Positions 1 to 10,018 of a stretch of DNA of 64,000 bases are shown here, in pieces. The notes beneath the pieces were generated by a model. It was given only the letters and a program-made list of their open reading frames with translations, made no database searches and was not told the origin of the DNA. This DNA is from Watersipora subatra. Taxonomy: Eukaryota; Bryozoa; Gymnolaemata; Cheilostomatida; Watersiporidae. Each line of letters opens with the position of its first letter. The first letter of the stretch is position 1. Where the stretch lies: contig NC_088709.1 of NCBI RefSeq assembly GCF_963576615.1, positions 75,064,538 to 75,128,537 of the forward strand, in the 5' to 3' direction. The translations under genes were made by a program, and so were the position numbers.

Positions 1-399
1 AGGAGAGGAGGCAAGGTAAAGCAAGTTTTTGTAGTCTTCTGCAATGCAGGGCAGTTATATTTTTGGACTAGACAGCCTGCCTGTGATCAGTAGTCCTCAG
101 TAGTCAGAGTCGCTTACTGCTTGCAACTTGTCTTAAAAAATTAATTGAAATGCACTACATATTCATATTGCTTCAACCCTAAAAGAAGACCTTAGTGGGT
201 CATCATGTATTCATAACTGACTTTTTGTATTCATCATTTCATCTTCTATATAGGCCTACCTACAGGCCTCCCGTGCCTGTAGTCGGCAATCATGTCGGTA
301 GGTTATCGAAGCCTCGATAGCTGAATGACATGATCGCTGACGACAGTCAACTTCTACGAGAAGCCTGAGGGCCTACCAAATATATATTTTTAATTGCAG

Positions 400-2761
400 T
401 GCATTTAAGCATTATGCCGCTCCTTCTTGCCTCATTGTTAGACGAGGCTGAGCAAGCCATCAAAGCCCATGAAATCGAATATGGCAACAAGTTTTACACA
501 AACCATGAGGACGGCATATTCAACAAGCATGAAATACTTTTTGAAGGTAATCTCATATCCTTAAAGCACTTTTTCTCCACTGCCTAATTTGTGATCTTGT
601 GTTGAAAATGAACATTTTATACCTCGGATATTTTAGTGTAACCTTGATTGTGAAGTGTAACCTTGATTGTAAAATGTAGGCCTATGCTTGGTTGTTGTGC
701 AATAGAAGTACATGTCAATAGTAGCTTATATGTTTTTATGCTGCAGTTTTATGAAGCCCTTTTTGGTTTGTTTTTGTACCATGTGATCTATCACGTCACA
801 GGCCCTACTTGAAGCAGAGTTGACACAATTTTCATCAGTTCACTAGCAACTCACACTGGATACGCATCATCTACCTCTCAGCAATAAAGGATTACTCTCT
901 ATAGACACTCAACTCTTAAGCTTAATTTGACGAAGTGGATATTCGTGTATATACAGACATGCAGTGGATTACAATCAAGCTTATAGTGCAGCCTTGATTA
1001 GAAGATATACATGGGCTTCAGTGTACAAGCATTGGCATGCAATTGAAATGACATTAAAAATCATTATATATATTAATAACTACAATCAAGCAAGCAATAA
1101 ATGTATCAAGCATCATATACATGCAGCAGTTAGTTCCCAGTTGAGTGTTAGCAATCAAGTAAGGCTAAAAACCTACAACGTCTTCAGCCATTGAATCTAA
1201 AAAATCTGTACCATGTTTCTTAATTTTAAAATTTTATCTGCTCTAATTTAGCAAGGTGAAGATATTTGGAGAGGTAAGAACGTCATTCATGACAGTCAAG
1301 GCTATTTATGTATGTATGGCGAAGAAAAAGAGTATGGCGAAGAAAAAGAGTATGGCTGCATGTACGGCCCTGAAAGACAGCAAACCCAGAAGGAAAAGTA
1401 GAAAGAACAGCGGAGGGTAAGTTACCGGTACACCGAGAATATTTTACTCAGCCTATTATAAGGGATATTTTTGGACAGCAAAACTCGGTCATTGTATGTC
1501 CAATATATTTAAATAGGGCTATCCTTCCATGTCTTTGCAAATGCACAGATAGTATAGTATGGATTTTACATAGAGATGATAAATAATATTTATTACTTTT
1601 ATGGATTTTAATTTGTCTTATTTCTGAAATAGCTATCTTGTAACAAAAGCGTGCGTGCACATTTATATTCTTGTAAGCCGAAATCAGAGAATGCAGTAAA
1701 TCTAAGTCTACACTACTGTGAGGGTTGCGACATGTCTAAGCTGTATTCAATACTTTGCTTTCGGTCTCACAGTACATCAAAGTTCAAAAACATTTTCTCT
1801 TATTTTAATTCATCTACACTCTCATAGAAATTTGGTAGAATTGCAAAGAAACAAGGACTTGATTGGAATGCTCAGATACCATATCCTTGACCCAATAGCC
1901 AGTGAAGTTTACGGCAATCTGTCTCATTTTTCTTGAGAATTTCTCATCCCGAGGCCTCACACATGCGCCAGATAGTAGTATATCGCAGTTCACACCTTTG
2001 GTTAAACTTGGACGTAATATTTTATTCTAAATTTAATATTTTACACCTAAAATTTGCAAAAACAATTATTAAAAGCAAGATAAAATGAATGCTTATTTTG
2101 GAGCCCTGTAACAAGGCCTTTGTTTGGACTCTTTTGCCAATTTGAATTTAGTTAGATTGTGCCCACAAATATAAATATGCTATGCATGTGCATAAATTCA
2201 TATATGTTGTCACATTGTGTCGATATACATAATTTACGTATTGTTTACATTTTTAGTCACATAATCCAACAAAGAGACCACATCCTCAAGACAATACATC
2301 TGATAGTAACACGGAGGTACTCACTCACATAACCAGCAATAAAATTTTAGGCAAATCGTGCAATATTAATTATGGTTAAATGTGGAATTTCATTGGTGGG
2401 CGGATCTTCAAGCCATTTATAGCCCTAGATTAGTAGCTAGAAAAACGTGAAGTTATAGTAGGATAATGCAGAAGAACCCCTTGTGTAGGCAGGATTAGGT
2501 TTTAGAAACAAATTATTTGCTGCCAACTGCGATATTTGTTAAGTTGCCTGTTCACACCCAGCCAAACGTTCAATGCCTCGAGCATTCTGATTTATAGCTC
2601 AAGATAAGGAGGAAATGCAGTGCTTGCTCAGGACGGGTAGGAGTAAGAGCAGAGGCTATGCAAGCTTCCATAGATGTGGGGAGCATCTACGAAATGCCAC
2701 AAACGACAGCATTATAGATGTAACTCCGACACCTGATGTTACTTTCATACCTAACAGTCCG
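400..2761 (+). CDS. Possible multi-exon gene fragment of unknown function
   Basis: Four short open segments are bounded by plausible splice sites: about 400-546 (acceptor TTGCAG, donor GTAATC), 1252-1416 (acceptor ATTTAG, donor GTAAGT), 2257-2316 (acceptor TTTTAG, donor GTACTC) and 2598-2761 (acceptor TTATAG, donor GTGAGT). The second encodes a basic, Lys/Ser-rich stretch. The last encodes a segment ending in a Thr/Pro-rich tail (IDVTPTPDVTFIPNSP). I recognise no domain. No start or stop codon can be fixed and exon phases were not all reconciled, so this may be a partial gene, a transposon gene or chance. Sequence between the segments shows nothing else recognisable. Confidence 0.28.
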
Positions 2762-3671
2762 GTGAGTGGTAATATTCAGTAACTCAGTTTTAAAATTAGA
2801 ACCCTGTTGCATGATGCTTTCGTGTCACTTTAGTGTAAGTGCTCAGTGTCTGAATTGGAGAGAGTTGTGCAGCGATGCTCCCAAATCTTTGATTCCAGAT
2901 TTGTAAAGCATATCAAATCGCTGGCATGCGTTTTGCTCCAAATCAAATCACTTAGAAGGGTGACTGCTCAGCTTTCAAATAAAATGAAATTAAAACCATC
3001 ATCCACTATGTAATTGATGGTTTTAATTTGATTTAATTTACAAACTGGGTAATCCATTTTTATGGTGCTTTGATGCCAATCTCATGATCGGTGATTTGAT
3101 GTAATTTGCAAATCTCTAATCAGGATTTGGGAGCATCTCTGGAGTTGTTATCAACTCTTTGAGAAATTGATAACAAGGTGCCACAACACCATCCGATTCA
3201 TAGACTGAGTACTTGGACTAATTTCGCTGTTGTCTTCTACAAGTCAACTCTATGGGCTAAGTCGGTTGAGCAATGTAGGATCGGAGAAGATATATGAAGC
3301 CAGGAAATAATTGTGAAATAAAACTACTGTAAAAACAGTAATAAAGTCAGGAACTAGCAAAAGCAGATTTGCCCGGTTCTTTGAGATCGCCAAATTAACT
3401 TCCAGCTAATCACAATGTCCAATGTAACTTTCCAATCTACTTCATTAAATTAACAAATAATATTCCTGTCAAAGTCAAAAATCGTCGCAAATAATGCCAC
3501 TTGAATACTGCATTCACAGTACTTTACAAGTTCAAGGAGATGTAAATACACATGCTATGATTGTTTTTATTTTAGATCAAGGATTTCCAATAGGAGTTTG
3601 CAGGGAGTAAGAAATGACAGAGCAAAAATTTTTCCTGAGGCTTTCTAATACATGCAATATCTAGATAGGCA
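2762..3671. other. No gene recognised
   Basis: AT-rich sequence with only short chance ORFs. A local inverted pair of 'aaatcaaat'-type words around 2930-3030 is too weak to name. Confidence 0.5.
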
Positions 3672-3799
3672 TAGAACAAGTTTGTTCCCTATAGCTGTGG
3701 GTGAACTGGCAATGAAGGGAGGTCACGCCAGACGGCATCTGGTGTGCCCTCCACCTCATTGCCAATTCATCTGCAGCCATAGAGAACAAACTTGTTCTA
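3672..3799. repeat. 128-bp hairpin, MITE-like
   Basis: Two arms of about 60 bp pair through nearly their whole length. The outer ends read TAGAACAAGTTTGTTC and its complement, and the apex is near 3736. Flanks are GATAGGCA on the left and GATAGGAA on the right, an 8-bp direct repeat with one mismatch that could be a target-site duplication. There is no coding capacity. It is best read as a small foldback or hAT-like MITE. Confidence 0.6.
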
Positions 3800-4056
3800 G
3801 ATAGGAATACTTTTATATGCAAAAACTCAAACTGTTTCAGCTTGTGCTGTGCTCAATTTTCAGTGAATATATTGATCAAATTAAAACATACCTACATACA
3901 TAAAACATTCAGGATTTTCACCACTGATTTTTTTTTTAAATAACCCAAACTTATATTCACTTATTTTCACATATCTACATGTAGTATATGTGAAGTAAAT
4001 TCTACTCGACAAGGATAGACAGCTCCCAACTCAAGAGCGAGTTCACACAAACTTGA

Positions 4057-4608
4057 TGAGTCAATAAACAGACTTGTGGGTGAGCCGATAAACAGACTCG
4101 AGAGTGAGCCGATAAGCAGACTCGAGAGTGAGCCGATAAACAGACTCGAGAGTGAGCCGATAAACAGACTCGAGAGTGAGCCGATAAACAGACTCGATGG
4201 TGAGCCGATAAGCAGACTTGAGAGTGAGCCGATAAAGAGACTCGTGGGTGAGCCGATAAACAGACTCGCGGGTGAGCCGATAAACAGACTCGCGGGTGAG
4301 CCGATAAACAGACTCGATGGTGAGCCGATAAACAGACTCGATGGTGAGCCGATAAACAGACTCGATGGTGAGCCGATAAACAGACTCGATGGTGAGCCGA
4401 TAAACAGACTCGATGGTGAGCCGATAAACAGACTCGATGGTGAGCCGATAAACAGACTCGATGGTGAGCCGATAAACAGACTCGATGGTGAGCCGATAAA
4501 CAGACTCGATGGTGAGCCGATAAACAGACTCGATGGTGAGCCGATAAACAGACTCGATGGTGAGCCGATAAACAGACTCGATGGTGAGCCGATAAACAGA
4601 CTCGGTGG
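4057..4608. repeat. 24-bp minisatellite, about 23 copies, open on both strands
   Basis: The unit is GCCGATAAACAGACTCGATG plus GTGA. The left third carries variants (GAGA, GTGG, GCGG at the variable site); the right half is almost homogeneous, as expected of recent expansion. Because 24 is divisible by three and the unit lacks stops, both strands stay open: the plus strand reads an octapeptide GEPINRLD, the minus strand SVYRLTIE. No conserved sequence flanks either ORF, so I treat both as by-products of the repeat. Confidence 0.95.
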
Positions 4609-6056
4609 TGTCTTTACTCAACCATTACACCCTAGCAAGCCAAGCGCAATAATTCTTGATGTTCGGTCAATAGCACTTATAGTGAATGCAGCTATGATAC
4701 GCTGGCTAATATCACAATGCTAAAGTCAGAAACAGTGACAAGAATGTTATACCTATTTGCTTTTCAAACTCAAGCAGAGCTTGTTTGTAAAGAACGCAGT
4801 ATCTTTATTGGTGTTATATCTCTCAGTACCAAGCAGTAACACACCAACAATGATCAAACCGGCAGGTTATATAGCAATCCCAAGAAAAATCCACAATTGA
4901 TTGGCTGCACAGTAATCAGGTCAACCAATTCCACAATAACATATTTCGAATACAAAAACGATAACATTTGTCACTAACTAATCACGCAATTCGAGTATTA
5001 ATAATTTTTTTAGTGTTTGTATAGTAACATGCAAATCTTAGAACAATATGGTAATAAATGGTTAACATAAAAAATTGCTAGTATCACACATACATACACT
5101 CTACATTGAACAAGTGTTAAGCGTGCGCCTTATAAATGACTATTCAAATTTGTCTTAATTGCGATGAACGTAATATAGATCCGTTGAGTTAGCAATTTGA
5201 AGCTGCCGGATTATAGGCTTAGAAAAGACGTCATCAACTCTTACGCATTCTGACGTTTACAAATACGGGTACACACTGATTGACAGCTCATTCGCTTTTA
5301 CAAGCATGAAGTGGGGTCCAAGACCATTCGCCCATCGGTAGATCCTATCGGGGACGACAGTGACCCTCTCGGGCTACTGGACTCACCAGTCAAAATCGAT
5401 TTTTGAGTGCCAGTAGTCTCACCAACCACCTCAGCCCTTTTTAGGGCTATCATTTCCGTTTTAAGGGTTTTGTTCTGCGACGACAATGGTGGAAACTCGG
5501 TGTCGTACTTGTCGTCCACTTTTTTTATTACATATGTAGCCCTTTTCTACTGTGTTATTCTGTTCTCATTTGTGCTTGTTAAAGGCCTTTTATGGCTTTG
5601 GTGCTGATGTGGTAGTAATTAAGTTATGTGCAACATTTTCTTTTTATATCAAATAAAGTAAAATTATTAAACTTTACAATTTATCATAATAGATTCGTCC
5701 GATAACTAAAACAACCTACTTCCCATCATTGTTCCAGTGGTCCATCACCAGACATTTTGTCATTGCGCATCGACTTTCCAAACAATGTATGTTGTACAAC
5801 GTCAGCAATGCCAATAGACATACATCATGCTAAAGGTTTTTGTGTGCTGCCCTCTGATTTTCCAGAATTGGCTACATTGTGCTTGTGGAGGTAACGGGAA
5901 AGCTGCTAACAATGATGCACAACAATTGCCACATGCATTATTTATATTGGAGCAAGAAAATACATCATCATGCCAACAGTAAGAAAATATTTTTTGCCCA
6001 ACAAATCAAGAAAATTTTTTTGGTCACACATTGCTGTACATGAATAATAAATATAT
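4609..6056. other. Intergenic; one weak minus-strand ORF
   Basis: No recognised gene. A 73-residue minus-strand ORF at 5298-5519 lacks an ATG at its start (it opens with GTG). It reads DDKYDTEFPPLSSQ near its beginning and is Ser/Thr-rich later, vaguely like the N-terminus of a retroelement ORF1. I would not annotate it as a gene. The rest is AT-rich sequence leading to the TATAT target site of the LTR element. Confidence 0.45.
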
Positions 6057-6236
6057 TGTTGTATAATCGAGCTGGTGGGCCGCGGGCTACGCTAATGCCC
6101 GAGGTCATGGTAGTTACAGGTAGTTACGAGAGGTCATGGGAAGTACGAGAGGTTACGGGAGTATAAAGGCGTGGGGAGATTGAGAGAGCTTTCTTCTTTG
6201 CTTCAACCACATGTGAGTACACACGTTTATATAACA
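6057..6236 (+). repeat. 5' LTR of the gag-protease element
   Basis: It matches 9343-9522 over 180 bp with three visible substitutions and no length change. Termini are TG...CA. It should supply the promoter. A TATAAA lies 70 bp before its end and is conserved in the other LTR. Confidence 0.95.
6162..6167 (+). promoter_or_regulatory. TATA box in 5' LTR
   Basis: TATAAA within GGGAGTATAAAGGCGTGGGG, conserved at 9448-9453 in the 3' LTR. Transcription would be expected to start about 25-30 bp downstream, near the AGAGAGCTTTC stretch. The start site is inferred. Confidence 0.6.
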
Positions 6237-6250
6237 TGGCGCAGTTGACG
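6237..6250 (+). other. Primer-binding site candidate
   Basis: TGGCGCAGTTGACG abuts the CA end of the 5' LTR, where a tRNA primer normally anneals. The leading TGG fits the CCA tail of a tRNA. The tRNA species was not identified. Confidence 0.6.
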
Positions 6251-6367
6251 AAGCTCTGATTTTTTTTACCTTTTGTGTTATCAATAGCGATAATTTTTCT
6301 GGTTGCGGGTTAAGCAAACGGTTGAATAGACCCTTTCACGGGCGTGCAGGGGAGGTAACGTGAGGTA

Positions 6368-6473
6368 GGGTAGTGTTGTGAGGTGTAGTAGCGGTGTTGT
6401 TGAGGTGCAATTATTTATTAGGGTAGTGTTGTGAGGTGTAGTAGCGGTGTTGTTGAGGTGCAATTATTTATTA
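6368..6473 (+). repeat. 53-bp tandem duplication in the element's leader
   Basis: Two adjacent copies, 6368-6420 and 6421-6473, each beginning GGGTAGTGTTGTGAGG and ending ATTATTTATTA, appear identical. They lie between the primer-binding site and the gag start, where packaging or translation-control signals usually sit. A recent slippage event is the simplest explanation. Confidence 0.9.
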
Positions 6474-6559
6474 CATATTCGGAGGTGGGAGTTACACTAA
6501 TTTTATACGAGAGGGGTAGAGTGAATTTGTGGCGAGGGAGATATTGTATCGGGTAAGAG

Positions 6560-7831
6560 ATGGAGAGTGGTCTTCCGAAGCTGGTGTTCGGTGAGCACGG
6601 TGATGGGTCGTGGGAGAGATTTATAGAGGAGATGAATTTATGTATAGAGAGTGCTGTCGAGAGGAGAGGTTATGTAAATGATGAAGATGGCAACAGAGTG
6701 CCTATTATGAGAGGTAGAGCTAGGTTAGTGCCACTATTGAGAGCTATTAGGCACAGTGGTAGAGAAGTATTGAGGAGTGCAGGGTTTGACGTAGATGGCG
6801 TAAATTCTACTTATGAAGGGGCAGTGGAGGTTTTACAGGGTTATTATGGTAGACAGGAGAGTATGTTCGTAAAGGGGCATAAGTTCCTTACGGCTAGGCA
6901 GACACTTGGGGAAAGTGATAGAGAGTTTTTACAACGGGTAGAGAGTTTGAGCAGATATGCAGAGGTGACTAACAATAATGATAGGGTAAGGTTTGCCCTT
7001 ATTGTGGCGGTTAACGGGTTGAGAGATAGAGAAGTAAGCAGAGAGTTAATGAAGAATGCCAATCTTACTTGGGCGTTATTGCAGGAGGCATTGAGGGCTC
7101 GTGAAATGGCCAACAGCTCTGATAGATTTTTGAGAGGTGAGGGTAGAAGTACCGATTTAAAGAGTGAGGTTAAGAGAGAAGTAGCAAAGGTATCAGAGTT
7201 TGATAGCCGAGCGCAGTACAGGAGTAATGATAGAGACAGAAGTTATGATTCAGCAGGTAGATCTTCCCCTAGGGGTAGCCCTAGGAGTAGTAGAGAGTAT
7301 TATGGTAGTGATGAGCAAGATACTAGTAGATATGGGACAAGAGGCAGGGAGTATAACAAGGACGGTGACAGTAGAAAGTATAGAGACAATAGCAGGGAGA
7401 GGCATGTCTCTAGATCTAGAGCAAGCAGTAGAGAAGGCAGTGGAGGTAGAGTATGCTACAATTGCAAACGTAGTGGGCATGAGATGAGGAGTTGTCCCTC
7501 CATTAAATGTTTTTGTTGTGGACAGCGAGGACATGTATCCCGTTATTGTAGGGATAGGAGAGAAGTAGGTTATGACAGGCGAGGTAGTAGCAGGAGGTCA
7601 GGAGGTAGCCGAGATAATAGCTACGAGCGATATGGTAGCAGGGACAGTAGTAGGGAGAGGTACAGGGGCCGAGGAAGCCCCCGCGAGATTAGAGACAAAT
7701 TTGGCAGGTACAGGGACAACAGTATGGATAGGTTTGAGGGGGAGAAGTATAAGGAGAGGTACCAAGATAGTAGTAAGGGCAGAAGTGTTAGGTTCTCTGG
7801 TTCTAGGGATAAGTATGAGGAGGACAGTTGA
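6560..7831 (+). CDS. gag: Gag polyprotein of the gag-protease LTR element
   Basis: 423 residues from an ATG about 320 bp after the 5' LTR. Residues 1 to about 190 form a helical capsid-like region of the retrotransposon Gag type (FLQRVESLSRYAE, ALIVAVNGLRDREVS). A long Arg/Ser/Asp-rich linker follows. Two zinc knuckles, CYNCKRSGHEMRSC and CFCCGQRGHVSRYC (both C-X2-C-X4-H-X4-C), lie near residues 299-330. The tail is another RS-rich basic domain (RDSSRERY-like repeats). Gag would form the virus-like particle and bind element RNA. The frame ends in TGA followed by CTAG, and the protease frame continues in phase. Similar RS-type tail sequence recurs in a fragment at 24926-25190. Confidence 0.92.
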   Translation: MESGLPKLVFGEHGDGSWERFIEEMNLCIESAVERRGYVNDEDGNRVPIMRGRARLVPLLRAIRHSGREVLRSAGFDVDGVNSTYEGAVEVLQGYYGRQESMFVKGHKFLTARQTLGESDREFLQRVESLSRYAEVTNNNDRVRFALIVAVNGLRDREVSRELMKNANLTWALLQEALRAREMANSSDRFLRGEGRSTDLKSEVKREVAKVSEFDSRAQYRSNDRDRSYDSAGRSSPRGSPRSSREYYGSDEQDTSRYGTRGREYNKDGDSRKYRDNSRERHVSRSRASSREGSGGRVCYNCKRSGHEMRSCPSIKCFCCGQRGHVSRYCRDRREVGYDRRGSSRRSGGSRDNSYERYGSRDSSRERYRGRGSPREIRDKFGRYRDNSMDRFEGEKYKERYQDSSKGRSVRFSGSRDKYEEDS

Positions 7832-7835
7832 CTAG
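7829..7835 (+). promoter_or_regulatory. Candidate stop-codon readthrough site (TGA-CTAG)
   Basis: The gag stop TGA is followed directly by CTAG. After it the same frame stays open (CTA GAA AGG AGA ATT GTA CAG) into the protease and on to 9106. UGA followed by CUAG is a well-known leaky context in eukaryotic and viral mRNAs. No ATG precedes the protease core, so readthrough is the simplest way to make Gag-Pro. This is inference; no reporter data are available here. Confidence 0.65.
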
Positions 7836-7855
7836 AAAGGAGAATTGTACAGGTT

Positions 7856-9106
7856 TTGAAGGTCAATGGGAAGAACACTGAATTTACGTTTGATACTGGG
7901 GCAGAGGTGTCGACTGTAACCGAGGGGACGGCCGAAAGGCTGAACCTACGGCTAGAGGAGCCATCTACTGTTTTGGCGGGAATAGATGGTCGTAAGCTAA
8001 GAGTAGTCGGTAAAGCAGGTGTTCAGTTGGAAAGTAAATATAGATTTATGGAGACAGAGGTATACGTGGTGAAAGGATTGAGAACAAACTTCTTGGGCAT
8101 AACTGAGTTAAGGCAGCTTAAATTATTTGCTGTTGTAAACGCGGTATGCGAAAGTAAGTTTGAGGCTGTTAAGGAGTGTAGAAGTATTAAGCCAGTTAAG
8201 CCGTTTTCGTCAAGAACCATTATTGCTGGGTCAAGTTATGTTTCAGATGATGTCGAGTTGCAAAACCTGACAAATAAGTCTGACAGAGAGAGCGAAGTTA
8301 AGAGAGGTCACACAGGTCAAGATTGGTGGACTTGCAAAACCAAGGAAGTGAAGAGTAGCGAATACGTGGAAATTGGTAGCCAACGGGAGGCAGCCCAAGG
8401 CACCAGAGATGTGCAAGTGTCTATGGGGTGTGATAGAGAACAGAGTCACGATGAGGTAAGGGAAGGTGCTGAGAAAGTAGCTAAACCAGTGTCTCTAATG
8501 GAAAAGGTTTGCTCTTTTTTAGCCGAGATATCCAGCAATGGAATGTTAGACAGAGAAGGTCATGAGAAAAAGGTAGCAGAGATTGAAAGAGAGGAAAGGG
8601 AGGTGCGGAGGAAGTCGAAAGAGAAATTAGCTAAGCTGAAAGCCAAACGGGAGGCAGCAGTCATGGAGTTGGAAAATGTCAAGGCATTCAGGGTAGTGGT
8701 GCAGGAGTTAGCCGAGGTTCAGAGGAGAATTGCTAGTAGCAGACCTGCACTGGTTGAAGGTGAGGTCGAGCTAGATAGGTCTGGGCCTATGCCAACTCCC
8801 AGCTCTGTGGTGCCATCCCCTGTGCAGCCGGTTACGGCCCAGGTGGAGACCTCCTACAGGAAGCCTGTTGAGCCTGCCTCTTACTGGGGAGAGCGAGGTA
8901 AAGACGGAAGAGACGGAGATGAGGTTGAGGAGTCATTACTGACCCAACCAAAAGACTCCGGGCTTGTCAGGGTTGGTGGAAGTAGTGTTGGAGATGTTGG
9001 TGGAAGGAGTGTTGGTAGTGACAGTGGTCACGGTAAAAGTATTGGTAGCGGCGGAGGTCAGAGTGATGGAAAAGCCAGTGCAGACTGGCAATGGAGCTGG
9101 CAGTAG
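7856..9106 (+). CDS. pro: Retropepsin plus charged C-terminal region (no RT)
   Basis: An open frame in phase with gag. The marked start is a TTG codon, so translation probably arrives by readthrough from 7829. Near its beginning FTFDTGAEVSTV is a retropepsin active site (DTG), and ILGITELR-like sequence (NFLGITELR) about 60 residues later fits the second half of the fold. From about residue 220 to 290 there is a Glu/Lys/Arg-rich stretch with coiled-coil character (EREEREVRRKSKEKLAKLKA). Pro/Ser-rich and then Gly/Ser-rich tails follow. Where pol would normally carry reverse transcriptase there is no catalytic YxDD-type box, no RNase H and no integrase. The C-terminal region has no recognised family. 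Confidence 0.85.
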   Translation: MKVNGKNTEFTFDTGAEVSTVTEGTAERLNLRLEEPSTVLAGIDGRKLRVVGKAGVQLESKYRFMETEVYVVKGLRTNFLGITELRQLKLFAVVNAVCESKFEAVKECRSIKPVKPFSSRTIIAGSSYVSDDVELQNLTNKSDRESEVKRGHTGQDWWTCKTKEVKSSEYVEIGSQREAAQGTRDVQVSMGCDREQSHDEVREGAEKVAKPVSLMEKVCSFLAEISSNGMLDREGHEKKVAEIEREEREVRRKSKEKLAKLKAKREAAVMELENVKAFRVVVQELAEVQRRIASSRPALVEGEVELDRSGPMPTPSSVVPSPVQPVTAQVETSYRKPVEPASYWGERGKDGRDGDEVEESLLTQPKDSGLVRVGGSSVGDVGGRSVGSDSGHGKSIGSGGGQSDGKASADWQWSWQ

Positions 9107-9320
9107 CGAGAAGAGTACACTGATTTAAACAACAGTGAGAGTGGAAGATCAGGAGAGTAGTGCGGCCGAGTACGACAGCAGCCCCGGGTTGCTCGGGAGT
9201 GATGGTACGCAGGAGGTGTCGATGGAGGAAGACCTGGGTTAAAGCGTAAGGTAAACTTCACCAGCAAGGTGAGTTGATGAATGAGTCCCAATGTATTTCT
9301 GGAAGGTTAGTGGCCCATAC

Positions 9321-9340
9321 AAAAAAGAAAAGAAAAAGGG
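9321..9340 (+). other. Polypurine tract
   Basis: AAAAAAGAAAAGAAAAAGGG ends two bases before the 3' LTR, the usual place for plus-strand priming. Confidence 0.85.
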
Positions 9341-9342
9341 CA

Positions 9343-9522
9343 TGTTGTATAATCGAGCTGGTGGGCCGCGGGCTACGCTAATGCCCGAGGTCACGGTAGT
9401 TACAGGTAGCTACGAGAGGTCATGGGAAGTACGAGAGGTTAGGGGAGTATAAAGGCGTGGGGAGATTGAGAGAGCTTTCTTCTTTGCTTCAACCACATGT
9501 GAGTACACACGTTTATATAACA
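9343..9522 (+). repeat. 3' LTR of the gag-protease element
   Basis: 180 bp, TG...CA, followed by TATAT. Relative to the 5' LTR it shows T to C twice and C to G once. Confidence 0.95.
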
Positions 9523-9821
9523 TATATAAGCAAATTGGCAAATGAATACCTACAGAGTGCGGTCATGTTCTAAATCTAAATAAAGTTAGTTGTTGGAGAA
9601 GTCGGTGTTTGTAGTAAAGATAAGATAGACTAATGTCTTCTGTTGCCTTTTCACAATCTTTGTCTTACGATACGCTAACATAAATAGTTACACTAAAATG
9701 AAATAGAATCTTCTTTAGCTCTCAGAATGGTAGCAGGGTAGACAATTGTTTCAATGTGCATTTTATTTGGTTAGAACATAATCACAAATATTCAATAACT
9801 TATATAATACCGCGTTACATT

Positions 9822-10010
9822 CATACCTGCCAACTCTCACGCATTGGGCGTGAGACTCACGCAATCGCCCCAAAGAAAAAATGAAGATGCGTGAGAAATG
9901 CGTGAGATTTTTGCCCCAATTTCCACAATTTTATATATACTATCATTGATACATCAATTGCCCCAAAACCAAATCTCACGCATTGCCCCACTCTTGGGTT
10001 GGCAGGTCTG
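9822..10010. mobile_element. hAT-type MITE, copy 1
   Basis: A 189-bp non-coding element with inverted ends CATACCTGCCAAC and, at the right, the complement of CAGACCTGCCAAC. It is flanked by an 8-bp duplication GTTACATT (9814-9821, 10011-10018). The interior contains several 'CTCACGCATT' words in both orientations. The 8-bp duplication and CA(G)-starting ends point to hAT. It is homologous to 11134-11428. Confidence 0.88.
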
Positions 10011-10018
10011 GTTACATT

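Larger units (their letters stand above)
6057..9522 (+). mobile_element. Non-autonomous LTR retrotransposon with gag-protease only (TR-GAG-like)
   Basis: Two 180-bp LTRs (6057-6236 and 9343-9522) begin TGTTGTATAATC and end TTTATATAACA. They differ at three positions by eye (about 1.7%), so the insertion is fairly recent. A 5-bp TATAT direct repeat flanks it (6052-6056, 9523-9527). A primer-binding-like site follows the 5' LTR and a polypurine tract precedes the 3' LTR. The interior codes for Gag with two zinc knuckles and a retropepsin followed by a charged helical region. No reverse transcriptase, RNase H or integrase motif occurs in the roughly 3.1-kb interior, so those activities must be supplied in trans. 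Related fragments at 20195-20375 and 24926-25190 and a solo LTR at 52221-52454 show that a family exists. Confidence 0.93.

Noticed and set aside
4061..4723. Long ORFs on both strands over the 24-bp repeat as genes
   Set aside because: They exist only because the unit length is a multiple of three and lacks stops; no conserved sequence, splice sites or promoter flank them.
5298..5519. Retroelement ORF1 on the minus strand
   Set aside because: No ATG start, only 73 residues, no second ORF or terminal repeat nearby; resemblance is only in style.
7200..7878. Alternative-frame ORFs overlapping gag
   Set aside because: They are shadows of the biased RS-rich gag composition; the gag frame has the zinc knuckles.
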